NCBI GenBank assembly: GCA_024644775.1
Contig: JAHEHB010000161.1
Coordinates: 1-11,360, forward strand
Direction of reading: 5' to 3'
From: Deltaproteobacteria bacterium
Lineage (GTDB): Bacteria; Desulfobacterota; Desulfobacteria; Desulfobacterales; SURF-15
Length of the DNA stretch: 11,360 nt
A program made the translations under genes and the position numbers. The stretch's first letter is position 1, and every line of letters starts with the position of its first letter. The notes below the pieces were generated by a model that made no database searches, had not been told where the DNA came from, and was given only the letters and a program-made list of their open reading frames with translations. Below are positions 1 to 6,741 of this stretch, in pieces.

Positions 1-1
1 A

Positions 2-472
2 TCCGCGTCCCGTCTACACCCCATATTGAAGGTTCGGAAGCCCCATCTTGGGACCGACTATGCCGCCCCCACCGGCACCCCGATTCACACCGTCGGGGGC
101 GGTGGTGTCCTGAAATGCGGATATCGGAGAGGGTATGGCAATTTTGTGATAATCAAACATGGCGGTGGTTATCAAACTGAATACCTCCATATGTCAAAAA
201 TAAAGAAGGGTATTCGGCCGGGTGTTCGTGTAAATCGCGGAGATGTGATCGGTTATGTTGGGAGCACCGGCTTGGCCACCGGCCCCCATTTGGATTTCAG
301 ATTCTGGAAAAACGGAAAGATTTTTGATCACCACCAGAAAAAACTTCCATCGGGAAAACCTCTAAAAAAGGAATACATTCAGCGATTTCAGATGCAAATG
401 AACGCCCTGAAGCGTCACCTGGACAGAATACCGCTGGGCAAAACAATCGAGCTATCAAAAATGAAATCCTGA
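2..472 (+). CDS. M23 (LytM-type) peptidoglycan endopeptidase, 5' end outside window
   Basis: This is the C-terminal part of a zinc metallopeptidase of family M23, which cuts peptidoglycan cross-links in the cell envelope. The frame is open from the left edge and reads SRLHPILKVRKPHLGTDYAA, the usual entry to the M23 core, so the TTG at 26 is not the real start. The HxxxD zinc motif is HLGTD, the catalytic His upstream is in EYLHM, and the last motif is GPHLDF where most members have GPHLHF, so Asp sits at a zinc-ligand position. The following FRFWKNG and the tail with LPSGKPLKKEYI are typical of a large M23 subgroup. A 57-bp gap separates it from the next gene on the same strand. The fold assignment is firm; activity with the HxD variant is inferred. 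Confidence 0.9.
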   Translation, partial: SASRLHPILKVRKPHLGTDYAAPTGTPIHTVGGGGVLKCGYRRGYGNFVIIKHGGGYQTEYLHMSKIKKGIRPGVRVNRGDVIGYVGSTGLATGPHLDFRFWKNGKIFDHHQKKLPSGKPLKKEYIQRFQMQMNALKRHLDRIPLGKTIELSKMKS

Positions 473-529
473 CATCCGTTCCATCTTTAGTCTTGACAGC
501 CTCATCGCTTTCATTCACACTCTACATGT

Positions 530-1447
530 ATGAAACGCTCTGGGGCATCTGACTTCCTTTCCTTCGTGTTGATCGTAAGCATTTTCGTGCCGTTTATGAA
601 CCAAACCGCGATTGCAGATACCATCGTAAATCTGCGCCAATCCCTGCCGAAACAAATCAATGAATGGACCGCAGCACCTGAGGATCGCATCTTCGATGAA
701 AAAACCATCTTTAGCTATATCAATGGCGCTGCCGAAGTATATAAAGCCTATAACATGAGGCAGTGCCTGTCTCGCCGATATACCAGTTCCACCGGCCCGG
801 CAATCGTGTTGGACATCTTTGATATGGGGTCACCGGAAGATGCCTACGGCGTTTTTACCCACGATACGGACGGCGATACAGTGGCCGTGGGACAAGATGC
901 CCGATATCGACCGGGTTGGTTGAGTTTTTGGAAACACAAATTTTTTATTTCTCTTTACATGGAAGAAGAAACACCGGCCGCCGAAAAGGCGGTTATGAAG
1001 CTGGGGACGCAGGTGGCTGCCGGTATCAAGAAGGACGGTGAAAAACCCAAGGTCTTAAAGCTGCTTCCGGAAGAAGGGCTGCAAACGCGCGATATCCGCT
1101 ACCTCCACCATCCCGTTGTTCTAAATTACCACTACTATCTCGCAGATGAAAACATATTGAATATATCTTCTAAAACCGATGCAGTGCTCGCCGAATATCA
1201 ATGGGGAAATGAAAACGCCCACTTGCTTTTGGTGAAGTATGCGGATTCGGAAACAGCAGAAAAATCACTGAAAGGGTTTCTTAAGGATTATCTGCCGGAT
1301 GCAGACAAAAGCGGCACGGCCAAACTTGAGGATGGTAAATGGGCCTCGGCAATAAAACAAAAGGCGCTTCTGATCATCGTTCTGGAAGCAGACAGCCGAC
1401 AAAGTGCCCAGCAGCTCTTGAAATCCGTCCAAAAACACACATCTTAA
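530..1447 (+). CDS. Exported DUF6599-like protein
   Basis: This 305-aa protein has an N-terminal signal sequence: a charged start (MKR), a hydrophobic stretch at about residues 10-26, and a likely cleavage site after AIA near residue 29. It should therefore be periplasmic or anchored outside the inner membrane. The mature part contains FSYINGAAEVYKAYN and a DIFDMGSPEDAYGVFTHD region, which I recognise as the DUF6599 family. No enzymatic function is established for it and no metal or cofactor motif stands out. The ATG at 530 has no clear Shine-Dalgarno sequence, but it gives a good signal peptide. It lies 49 bp upstream of the first DUF362 gene in the same direction and probably belongs with that group. 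The family name is from memory of the conserved pattern, not from a search. Confidence 0.75.
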   Translation: MKRSGASDFLSFVLIVSIFVPFMNQTAIADTIVNLRQSLPKQINEWTAAPEDRIFDEKTIFSYINGAAEVYKAYNMRQCLSRRYTSSTGPAIVLDIFDMGSPEDAYGVFTHDTDGDTVAVGQDARYRPGWLSFWKHKFFISLYMEEETPAAEKAVMKLGTQVAAGIKKDGEKPKVLKLLPEEGLQTRDIRYLHHPVVLNYHYYLADENILNISSKTDAVLAEYQWGNENAHLLLVKYADSETAEKSLKGFLKDYLPDADKSGTAKLEDGKWASAIKQKALLIIVLEADSRQSAQQLLKSVQKHTS

Positions 1448-1496
1448 TATAAAACAAAGCCATTCGGTTTAAATCGATTTGAATCCGGAGCTCAAA

Positions 1497-2396
1497 ATGG
1501 ATAACGCAAAAAGCATCATTACCCGGCGGGATTTTATTCGCACCGGTTCATGCGTCGCCATGGGGAGTCTCATGGGGCTGCCGATGATCGGGAAAACCGT
1601 CGGTGCGGCTTCCGCAAAAAGCCGCGTGGTGTTGATCCGGGATGACAAGATTTTCAATAATGTTGGATCCGTGCGTGAAAACCGCCTGGAAACCATGCTC
1701 GACGAGGCGGTTAAAGTATTGCTCAATTCACCGGATGCCATGTCGGCCTGGCGGCAATTGATCCGGCCGGATGACATCGTCGGCATAAAAAGCAATGTTT
1801 GGGGATATCTATCCACACCCGAAGCTCTGGAAAAAGCTATTTTTAAGCGAGCGATAGCGGTCGGTGTCGATGAAAAAAACATCAGCATAGACGATCGCGG
1901 CGTTCGAAGAAATTCGGTTTTTAAACGATCAACGGCACTGATCAACTGCCGCCCCATGCGCACCCACCATTGGACCGGTTTGGGCACGTTGCTTAAAAAT
2001 TACATCATGTTTGTGCCGGATCCCTGGGCATATCATGGGAATGCGTGTGAGAGACTGGGGGTTATATGGAAAAACAAGCATTTAGACACCAAAACCCGGC
2101 TTAACATTTTGGTGATGCTTACCCCTCTGTTTCACGGTGTGGGACCCCATCATTTCAGCAAGACGTATGTGTGGCCCTACGGGGGATTGATCGTAAGTAC
2201 TGACCCGGTAGCCGCCGACGCAACCGGGGCTAGGGTCATACAATCAAAACGAAATGATTATTTCGATAAATACCGGCCCATCAGTCCACCGCTGCGGCAT
2301 ATTGAGGCAGCAGACCGGAAATTCGGCTTAGGTAATAGTCAACCGGACCGGATCGAATTGATTAGACTGGGTTGGGATAAGGATATTTTGATTTAA
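1497..2396 (+). CDS. Tat-exported DUF362 protein, copy 1
   Basis: This 299-aa protein begins with a twin-arginine signal (ITRRDFIRTG, then a hydrophobic segment and a GAASA cleavage region near residue 38), so it is likely folded, possibly with a cofactor, before export. The C-terminal signature VSTDPVAADATG followed by FGLGN matches the DUF362 family. ATG 1497 is preferred over the in-frame TTG at 1479 because CGGAG sits 6 bp upstream of it. Compared with the next gene it lacks the canonical THPEVMEAVI/DNTIHD segment and has an unusual middle region with His-rich stretches (RTHHW, GPHHF). It has no ferredoxin domain of its own, unlike many DUF362 proteins, so a partner such as the polyferredoxin downstream could serve. 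The biochemical function of DUF362 is not established. Confidence 0.85.
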   Translation: MDNAKSIITRRDFIRTGSCVAMGSLMGLPMIGKTVGAASAKSRVVLIRDDKIFNNVGSVRENRLETMLDEAVKVLLNSPDAMSAWRQLIRPDDIVGIKSNVWGYLSTPEALEKAIFKRAIAVGVDEKNISIDDRGVRRNSVFKRSTALINCRPMRTHHWTGLGTLLKNYIMFVPDPWAYHGNACERLGVIWKNKHLDTKTRLNILVMLTPLFHGVGPHHFSKTYVWPYGGLIVSTDPVAADATGARVIQSKRNDYFDKYRPISPPLRHIEAADRKFGLGNSQPDRIELIRLGWDKDILI

Positions 2397-2408
2397 TTTA
2401 AAATAACT

Positions 2409-2509
2409 GCAGACACATGCAGATGGACACGGACTTTTCTACGTTCAGCCAACGTTGGTTGGAAACAGGTTGTAAGCGCGTGCATGTCAAAAAACCCGCG
2501 TGAGTCTGC
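2409..2509. repeat. Nested inverted repeats between the two DUF362 genes
   Basis: The 143-bp spacer contains GCAGAC (2409-2414) paired with GTCTGC (2504-2509). Just inside lies ACATGCA (2415-2421) paired with TGCATGT (2481-2487). In the middle is a perfect 10-bp palindrome CCAACGTTGG (2449-2458). No T-run follows, so it is not an obvious rho-independent terminator. It could be an RNA structure affecting expression of the downstream pair, or an operator. Confidence 0.45.
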
Positions 2510-2539
2510 GGCGAATTACATCGAAAAGAGGTGAAAATC

Positions 2540-3481
2540 ATGGACTTCAAACAACCCATAACACGAAGAGATTCCATTAAAAAACTTGCAAAGATATCCG
2601 GCGGTATTGCGTTTGCCGGCGCTACACCCCTTATTGCTCCGGTTTCAGCAACAGCAGCTTCCAAATCAGAGGGTTTTATCATTACCGGTACGGGAGAAAC
2701 CGAGGGATATTCAGTGAAGGACTTGACCCGTAACGTATTTGACGCGGCCGGCGGTATTCAAAAATTTATTTCCAAAGGAGATGTCGTGGCCATAAAGCCG
2801 AATATCTCCTGGGCCAGGCGACCGGATCTTGCCGCAACCACCCATCCGGAAGTGATGGAAGCTGTCATTGAATTGTGTCAGGAAGCAGGGGCTAAAAAGA
2901 TACGAATTGTAGATAACACCATCCACGATGCCAGGCGATGTTTTGCCGTGTCAGGAGCCGGGCGCATTGCAAAGAAAACCGGTGCGGATTTGGTCTATCC
3001 AAGATCCTCCCTAATGAAAAAAATGAAGTTGCAGGGAAATCGGCTGGATGTTTGGCCGGTTTTTGTACCACTGGTGGAGGCAGACAAATTGATTAATCTA
3101 CCGGTAGCAAAGCACCATTCACTCAGTACACTCACCCTCGGCATGAAAAATTGGATTGGTGGCGTGGGCGGAAGCCGTTGGTCGCTTCATCAGGACATCC
3201 ATCAAACCATTGTGGATTTAGCCCAGTTTTTTAAGCCCGCCGTAACACTTATCGATGCCATTCGTATCATGACCAAAAATGGCCCGTCCGGCGGCAGCAC
3301 GGCGGATGTTTCGGTAAAAAACACGGTGATATTGAGCAATGATCCCGTGGCTGCAGATGCCATGGGGGCCTTACTGTTTAACCGAAAACCCAAACAGATC
3401 GGATTTATTCGACTGGCCCAGAAATGGGGACTCGGGACTTATGATTTCCAGAAATTGGATCAGCATAAGGTGGTCTTGTGA
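2540..3481 (+). CDS. Tat-exported DUF362 protein, copy 2
   Basis: This 313-aa DUF362 protein has a twin-arginine signal (ITRRDSIKKL, hydrophobic run, cleavage near SATAASK at about residue 42). The mature part shows the fuller family pattern: KGDVVAIKPNISW, THPEVMEAVIELCQEAGAKK, RIVDNTIHD, NLPVAKHHSLSTLTLGMKNW, and the C-terminal SNDPVAADAMGALL with GLGTYD. ATG 2540 is chosen over GTG 2531 because the AAGAGGTG that includes that GTG makes a good ribosome binding site 6 bp before the ATG. It is paralogous to the preceding gene. Its stop codon overlaps the start of the polyferredoxin gene (GTGA), so translation of the two is probably coupled and they likely work together. It carries no cluster-binding Cys motif itself. 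Substrate unknown. Confidence 0.9.
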   Translation: MDFKQPITRRDSIKKLAKISGGIAFAGATPLIAPVSATAASKSEGFIITGTGETEGYSVKDLTRNVFDAAGGIQKFISKGDVVAIKPNISWARRPDLAATTHPEVMEAVIELCQEAGAKKIRIVDNTIHDARRCFAVSGAGRIAKKTGADLVYPRSSLMKKMKLQGNRLDVWPVFVPLVEADKLINLPVAKHHSLSTLTLGMKNWIGGVGGSRWSLHQDIHQTIVDLAQFFKPAVTLIDAIRIMTKNGPSGGSTADVSVKNTVILSNDPVAADAMGALLFNRKPKQIGFIRLAQKWGLGTYDFQKLDQHKVVL

Positions 3482-5100
3482 AAGCTCGGTTGCTGGTCTG
3501 GCTGAGAAGAATCTCTCAGTGCTTCTTTTTGTTTTTTTTTCTTTATTTGCTCATTGAAAGCCGGCTTCCCCAGGATGTTTACCTGGATTATTCCGCGGCC
3601 GTTTCCTCAGAGGCCGATCTGCGGTTGGATCAACCGGTAACCTTTTTCTTTAAGCTGGATCCCCTGGTTGGTCTCTCGTCATTGTTATCCGGCCATAAAC
3701 TCATTGAAGGCTTCCTTTGGGGAGTAGGAATCCTTATTCTCACCATCTTTTTGGGCAGAGTATTTTGCAGTTTTATTTGCCCATTTGGCACATTACATCA
3801 TTTGATCGGTTGGATAAGGCCGGCGCTCAAGGGAAACCGGATGGTGCAGGCCAATCAAAAAAAGCCCAGCCAGAGAATCAAATATTTTGTTCTCATCGCC
3901 GTCCTTGTCGGCGCCATTGTAGGGCTGAATTTGACCGGACTCATGGACCCGATCTCTTTTCTTTTCCGGTCGGTGGCATTAGCGATTGTTCCGGGGCTGG
4001 GAGTCGGTGTTCGATCGTTATTTGATTGGATGGCAAACAGTGACATCAAACTATTTAATCTTCTCAGTTACAGTGCGGAGGTATTTGTATCCCCCATTTT
4101 TGGATACGAGCATAAGGCGTTTCAAACCGCCTGGTTTATCGGACTCCTTTTTTTAGTTATTCTGTTTTTAAACCGGATTCAACCGCGTTTCTGGTGTAGA
4201 ACCTTGTGTCCATTAGGTGCGTTATTAGGAATTTTTTCCAAGTTCAGCATTCTAAAACTCGTAAAATATGAAGATAAATGCACCCAGTGCCTTCGATGCG
4301 ATAGGCAGTGTCAGGGGGCGTCCGCGCCCCGGCCGGGCCAGGCCTGGGAAACCGCTGAATGTCTGGTCTGTTTTAATTGCTTTCATGTTTGTCCGGAAGA
4401 TGCCCTCGACTTTAAATTCCGATTATCCCCCAAATACAACAAATCTCCGGATATCGGCAGGCGGGCGGTTCTGAGCGGACTTGTGGCCGGGATCTCACTA
4501 CCGCTCCTGGGCAGACTGGATGGTCAAATTTACAAAGTTTCAGATCCGCGTTTGATCCGGCCACCGGGTTCGCTGCCGGAAAAAGAATTTTTAGAAGTTT
4601 GCCAGCGATGCGGGCTTTGCATGAAGGTGTGCCCCACAAATGTCATCAATCCTACCTTGGGGGAAGCCGGGATGGAAGGGTTCTGGACACCACGGCTCAT
4701 TATGACGCAGGGTTACTGCGAGTACACCTGCACGCTTTGTGGAAGCGTTTGCCCTACAGAAGCCATAAAAAAAATTACAGCGAAAGAAAAAATCGAACAA
4801 CCTATAAAAATCGGTTCCGCCTATTTGGATAGAGGACGATGCCTTCCGTGGTCCGGAAATGCCCCTTGCATTGTCTGTGAAGAAGTCTGCCCCACGTCTC
4901 CCAAGGCGATTTACCTTAAAGACGATATCGTCACACGTCCGGACGGCGAGCCCATGAAGGTTCGGCTTCCCTTTGTGGATCTCAAACGATGCGTGGGCTG
5001 CGGCATCTGTGAAAACAAATGCCCCGTCCGCGGCCTTCCCGCCATCCGCACCACTGCAGCCGGAGAATCAAGATCCTTAAAGAACCAGATTTTACTTTAA
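3478..5100 (+). CDS. NapH-NapG-like fused membrane polyferredoxin (six 4Fe-4S sites)
   Basis: This 540-aa membrane iron-sulfur protein is likely an electron conduit between the quinone pool and the periplasm. The N-terminal half resembles NapH/NosR-type proteins: hydrophobic segments at about 10-27, 78-96, 134-152, 158-175 and 218-232, two CxxxCP motifs (C97/C101 and C240/C244), then two 4Fe-4S motifs (C268-C278 and C295-C305). At 328-345 lies an internal twin-arginine hydrophobic stretch (GRRAVLSGLVAG). It is followed by a NapG/MauM-like half with four more sites: C375-C385, C414/418/421/425, C455/464/467/471 and C505-C515. The 2+4 cluster count equals NapH plus NapG. Start GTG 3478 overlaps the stop of the DUF362 gene. 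No nap or nos catalytic genes are present, so nitrate or N2O reduction is not implied. Confidence 0.88.
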   Translation: MKARLLVWLRRISQCFFLFFFLYLLIESRLPQDVYLDYSAAVSSEADLRLDQPVTFFFKLDPLVGLSSLLSGHKLIEGFLWGVGILILTIFLGRVFCSFICPFGTLHHLIGWIRPALKGNRMVQANQKKPSQRIKYFVLIAVLVGAIVGLNLTGLMDPISFLFRSVALAIVPGLGVGVRSLFDWMANSDIKLFNLLSYSAEVFVSPIFGYEHKAFQTAWFIGLLFLVILFLNRIQPRFWCRTLCPLGALLGIFSKFSILKLVKYEDKCTQCLRCDRQCQGASAPRPGQAWETAECLVCFNCFHVCPEDALDFKFRLSPKYNKSPDIGRRAVLSGLVAGISLPLLGRLDGQIYKVSDPRLIRPPGSLPEKEFLEVCQRCGLCMKVCPTNVINPTLGEAGMEGFWTPRLIMTQGYCEYTCTLCGSVCPTEAIKKITAKEKIEQPIKIGSAYLDRGRCLPWSGNAPCIVCEEVCPTSPKAIYLKDDIVTRPDGEPMKVRLPFVDLKRCVGCGICENKCPVRGLPAIRTTAAGESRSLKNQILL

Positions 5101-5137
5101 AACTATGGGTATCTAATGCGTATCTTGAGGAATTGAA

Positions 5138-5479
5138 ATGCAAAAATTTGATGCATCATGCGGTCTGACGAAAAAACAAATACATATTATCAAATATAAT
5201 GTTAGGAATGCTATATTAAGACAACTGCCTATTTTACCGGAACATGTTGAAACAAAGCTTTTTCTCGAAGGAAGAGATGCTTGGATATATAGCTGGTGTT
5301 TATTAAATAAACAAAACCCCATTGAATCAACGGATGAGATTTTTCTTGAAGTTGTAGCAAAACTAAAGAGGGAGTTTCACCATTACCAGGAATCTACACA
5401 GTATAAATTTTCATGTAAAGTGCAAATGAGGAAGGATATATATCGACCAATCGTATCAATTACTAAAAATAGTGCATAA
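5138..5479 (+). CDS. Hypothetical protein, 113 aa, first of the accessory genes
   Basis: I do not recognise this protein. It starts at ATG 5138 with GAGG about 7 bp upstream. It is a soluble-looking, mixed-charge protein with a KQIHIIKYNVRNAILRQLP helix-like start and a region rich in aromatic residues (WIYSWCLL). No signal peptide, membrane segment or metal motif is seen. It lies 37 bp after the polyferredoxin gene but is visibly more AT-rich, which fits a boundary between core and accessory DNA near 5100-5138. Its TAA stop lies inside the GCATAAC that opens the palindromic spacer, an arrangement common in integron cassettes. Confidence 0.6.
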   Translation: MQKFDASCGLTKKQIHIIKYNVRNAILRQLPILPEHVETKLFLEGRDAWIYSWCLLNKQNPIESTDEIFLEVVAKLKREFHHYQESTQYKFSCKVQMRKDIYRPIVSITKNSA

Positions 5480-5535
5480 CAACAGCTTCCAGCAGACCAC
5501 CAGGGTCGTGCCGCTTTTGAAAGCTGTCGTTAAAT
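5474..5535 (+). other. attC-like palindromic site 1
   Basis: AACAACAGCTT (5478-5488) pairs with AAGCTGTCGTT (5521-5531) in 10 of 11 positions. Inside is a further hairpin, GCA-GACC (5492-5498) against GGTC-g-TGC (5504-5511), with one extrahelical G. The right end GTTAAAT (5529-5535) fits the integron R' consensus GTTRRRY, and the left end GCATAAC differs from RYYYAAC at one position. The length of about 62 bp and the start at a stop codon fit attC sites. No search or folding was run. Confidence 0.5.
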
Positions 5536-5604
5536 TGTAGGTTTGTAAATCTTCTGTAAAATCAGCTTTAAGTTGGCAACCGCCGAAGCTGCATTAGCCT
5601 ACAA
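5535..5604. repeat. Second inverted-repeat structure before the VOC gene
   Basis: TTGTAGG (5535-5541) pairs perfectly with CCTACAA (5598-5604). Inside, CAGCTT (5563-5568) pairs with AAGCTG (5586-5591). The same CAGCTT/AAGCTG pair forms the stem of the attC-like site just upstream, so the spacer repeats its own stem sequence. It may be a second, degenerate recombination-site half or the 5' leader of the next gene. Confidence 0.35.
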
Positions 5605-5615
5605 GGGAGAATGAA

Positions 5616-6032
5616 ATGATTAAACCCAATAGTTCGTTTCCAGTATTTATTGTTGAGAACCTTGATAAAGCAAAATCATTCTATTTAAGCTATTTCGGCT
5701 TTGGTGTCGCTTTCGAAAATGAATGGTATCTTCATCTTGTATCTGAGTCTAGCATTCAAGTTGGATTTATGCTACCCGGTCAACCCACACAACCGGACAT
5801 ATTTCATAAACCCCATGATGGAAATGGAATAATCTTCAGTCTTGAGGTGGATGATGCGGACTTTGCATACACCAAGGCAAAGAAACATTCGCTTAATGTC
5901 GTTCTTGAGCTTCGTTCCGAGGATTGGGGACAGTACCATTTTTGTATAAAAGATCCCAATGGTATTTATTTGGATATTGTTCAGGCAATAGCGCCAACGG
6001 AGGAATATCAACAGAGCTATGAAACAGAATAG
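5616..6032 (+). CDS. VOC (glyoxalase/bleomycin-resistance fold) protein
   Basis: This 138-aa cytoplasmic protein belongs to the vicinal oxygen chelate superfamily. It has the beta-alpha-beta start with ENLDKAKSFYLSYFGFGVAF, a central HLVSESSIQVGFM strand, and the C-terminal half with DDADFAYTKAKKH and the DPNGIYLDIVQ ending typical of glyoxalase-like members. The size matches a single-chain, two-motif VOC protein. A ribosome site (AAGGGAGA) lies about 5 bp before ATG 5616. Members include glyoxalase I, dioxygenases and antibiotic-binding proteins; which activity applies here cannot be read from the sequence. It sits between palindromic spacers and next to unrelated small genes, so it is probably a captured accessory gene. 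Confidence 0.85.
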   Translation: MIKPNSSFPVFIVENLDKAKSFYLSYFGFGVAFENEWYLHLVSESSIQVGFMLPGQPTQPDIFHKPHDGNGIIFSLEVDDADFAYTKAKKHSLNVVLELRSEDWGQYHFCIKDPNGIYLDIVQAIAPTEEYQQSYETE

Positions 6033-6153
6033 GGAACTGACTGAATTAAAAAATATCGACAAAAAGATAGCCGGTCGTTTAAACGATGTGGGAGTTTTCT
6101 CTGAGGAAGGGTTGCGAAAAGTTGGTCCGGTTGGCGCATACAAAATGATATAA
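6019..6153 (+). pseudogene. TfoX C-terminal-domain fragment with in-frame stop
   Basis: The 44-aa frame starting at ATG 6019 reads ELTELKNIDKKIAGRLNDVG then FSEEGLRKVGPVGAYKMI, which matches the helix-hairpin-helix-like C-terminal domain of TfoX/Sxy proteins (usual form ELTELPNIGKKLA..., then GAVEAYKRI). The domain is normally about 80 aa. Here TAA 6151-6153 stops it where a Lys codon is expected. Reading on in the same frame gives EKYPQQIERKEIPHYIYL, still plausible for this domain, before likeness ends near 6207 at the ribosome site of the cupin gene. It overlaps the end of the VOC gene by 14 bp. It may be dead or make a short peptide. The family call is by eye. Confidence 0.6.
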
Positions 6154-6217
6154 GAAAAGTACCCTCAACAAATAGAGAGAAAAGAAATTCCGCATTATAT
6201 TTACCTAGGAGTTAGCG

Positions 6218-6508
6218 ATGACATCAAAAAGACCAAAGGCTGAAGCTAAGATTCAGATTGATAATGAGCGTGCCATAATCACGGAGTGGCGATTTGCACC
6301 TGGAGCAGAAACCGGCTGGCACAAACATGGCTATGACTATATTGTTGTTCCAGGCATGGATGGAAACCTACTTCTTGAAACCAAAGAGGGCGAGAGCATT
6401 GCTGAGCTGAAGGGCGGCCAATCGTATTACAGGTCCATTGGTGTGGAACACAATGTTGTTAATGCGAATGATTTTGAATTCTATTTTGTTGAAATTGAGT
6501 TGCGGTAA
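6218..6508 (+). CDS. Small single-domain cupin protein
   Basis: This 96-aa cupin-fold protein is probably cytoplasmic. It shows the first cupin motif as GWHKHGYDY (H35, H37, with Asp where many have Glu), a GMDGNLLLE turn, GGQSYY, and the second motif His in GVEHNVVN (H78). These residues would bind one metal ion. The size is that of the simplest one-domain cupins, and the substrate cannot be inferred. AGGAG lies 6 bp before ATG 6218. It follows the broken TfoX fragment and is followed by the second attC-like structure, in line with being an accessory cassette. Confidence 0.85.
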   Translation: MTSKRPKAEAKIQIDNERAIITEWRFAPGAETGWHKHGYDYIVVPGMDGNLLLETKEGESIAELKGGQSYYRSIGVEHNVVNANDFEFYFVEIELR

Positions 6509-6509
6509 A

Positions 6510-6619
6510 TATAACGACCGCTTGCACTCTGACCAGCGGTACCGTGCGGCTTTTATAAATTTTCGCTGGGCAAGATTATGCATCCTTAAACAGGCCCCAG
6601 GTTTTCGCCGCCGTTAGGT
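6510..6619 (+). other. attC-like palindromic site 2
   Basis: Just after the cupin stop, the ten bases from 6512 (TAACGACCGC) pair with GCCGCCGTTA (6607-6616) in 8 of 10 positions. Inside, CTTGC (6521-6525) plus CCAGCG (6533-6538) pair with CGCTGG (6564-6569) plus GCAAG (6570-6574), and CGGTACCG (6537-6544) is a perfect palindrome. The right end GTTAGGT (6613-6619) fits the attC R' consensus GTTRRRY and contains the usual GTTAGG core. Length is about 110 bp. The inner core resembles site 1. Confidence 0.5.
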
Positions 6620-6646
6620 AAACGGGGCGTTCGCAGGATGATTCAG

Positions 6647-6730
6647 ATGAATAACGCAAAAATGGTTATTACCAAAGAACGGGATGTTATTTTACCCAAT
6701 TATCGATCTTTAAGTTCGGTATTCGAATAA
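6647..6730 (+). CDS. Tiny ORF, 27 aa, resembling the start of the copy-1 DUF362 gene
   Basis: A 27-codon frame starts at ATG 6647 with AGGA about 9 bp upstream and reads MNNAKMVITKERDVI before an unrelated tail. It aligns with MDNAKSIITRRDFI at 1497, including the shared 12-mer ATAACGCAAAAA. It lacks a signal peptide and a domain. It may be chance or a scrap of a duplicated gene start; I doubt it is a functional gene. Confidence 0.2.
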   Translation: MNNAKMVITKERDVILPNYRSLSSVFE

Positions 6731-6741
6731 ACTCTTTTTCG

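Noticed and set aside
493..529. TTGACA before the DUF6599-like gene as a promoter
   Set aside because: No acceptable -10 box at the right spacing, and the ATG follows too closely.
1469..1987. Minus-strand frame of 172 codons
   Set aside because: It is antisense to the copy-1 DUF362 gene, whose Tat signal and family signature are clear; the product looks like a low-information shadow.
3478..5100. nosR or nap operon member
   Set aside because: No FMN-binding NosR domain, no napA/napB or nosZ nearby; only the polyferredoxin architecture is shared.
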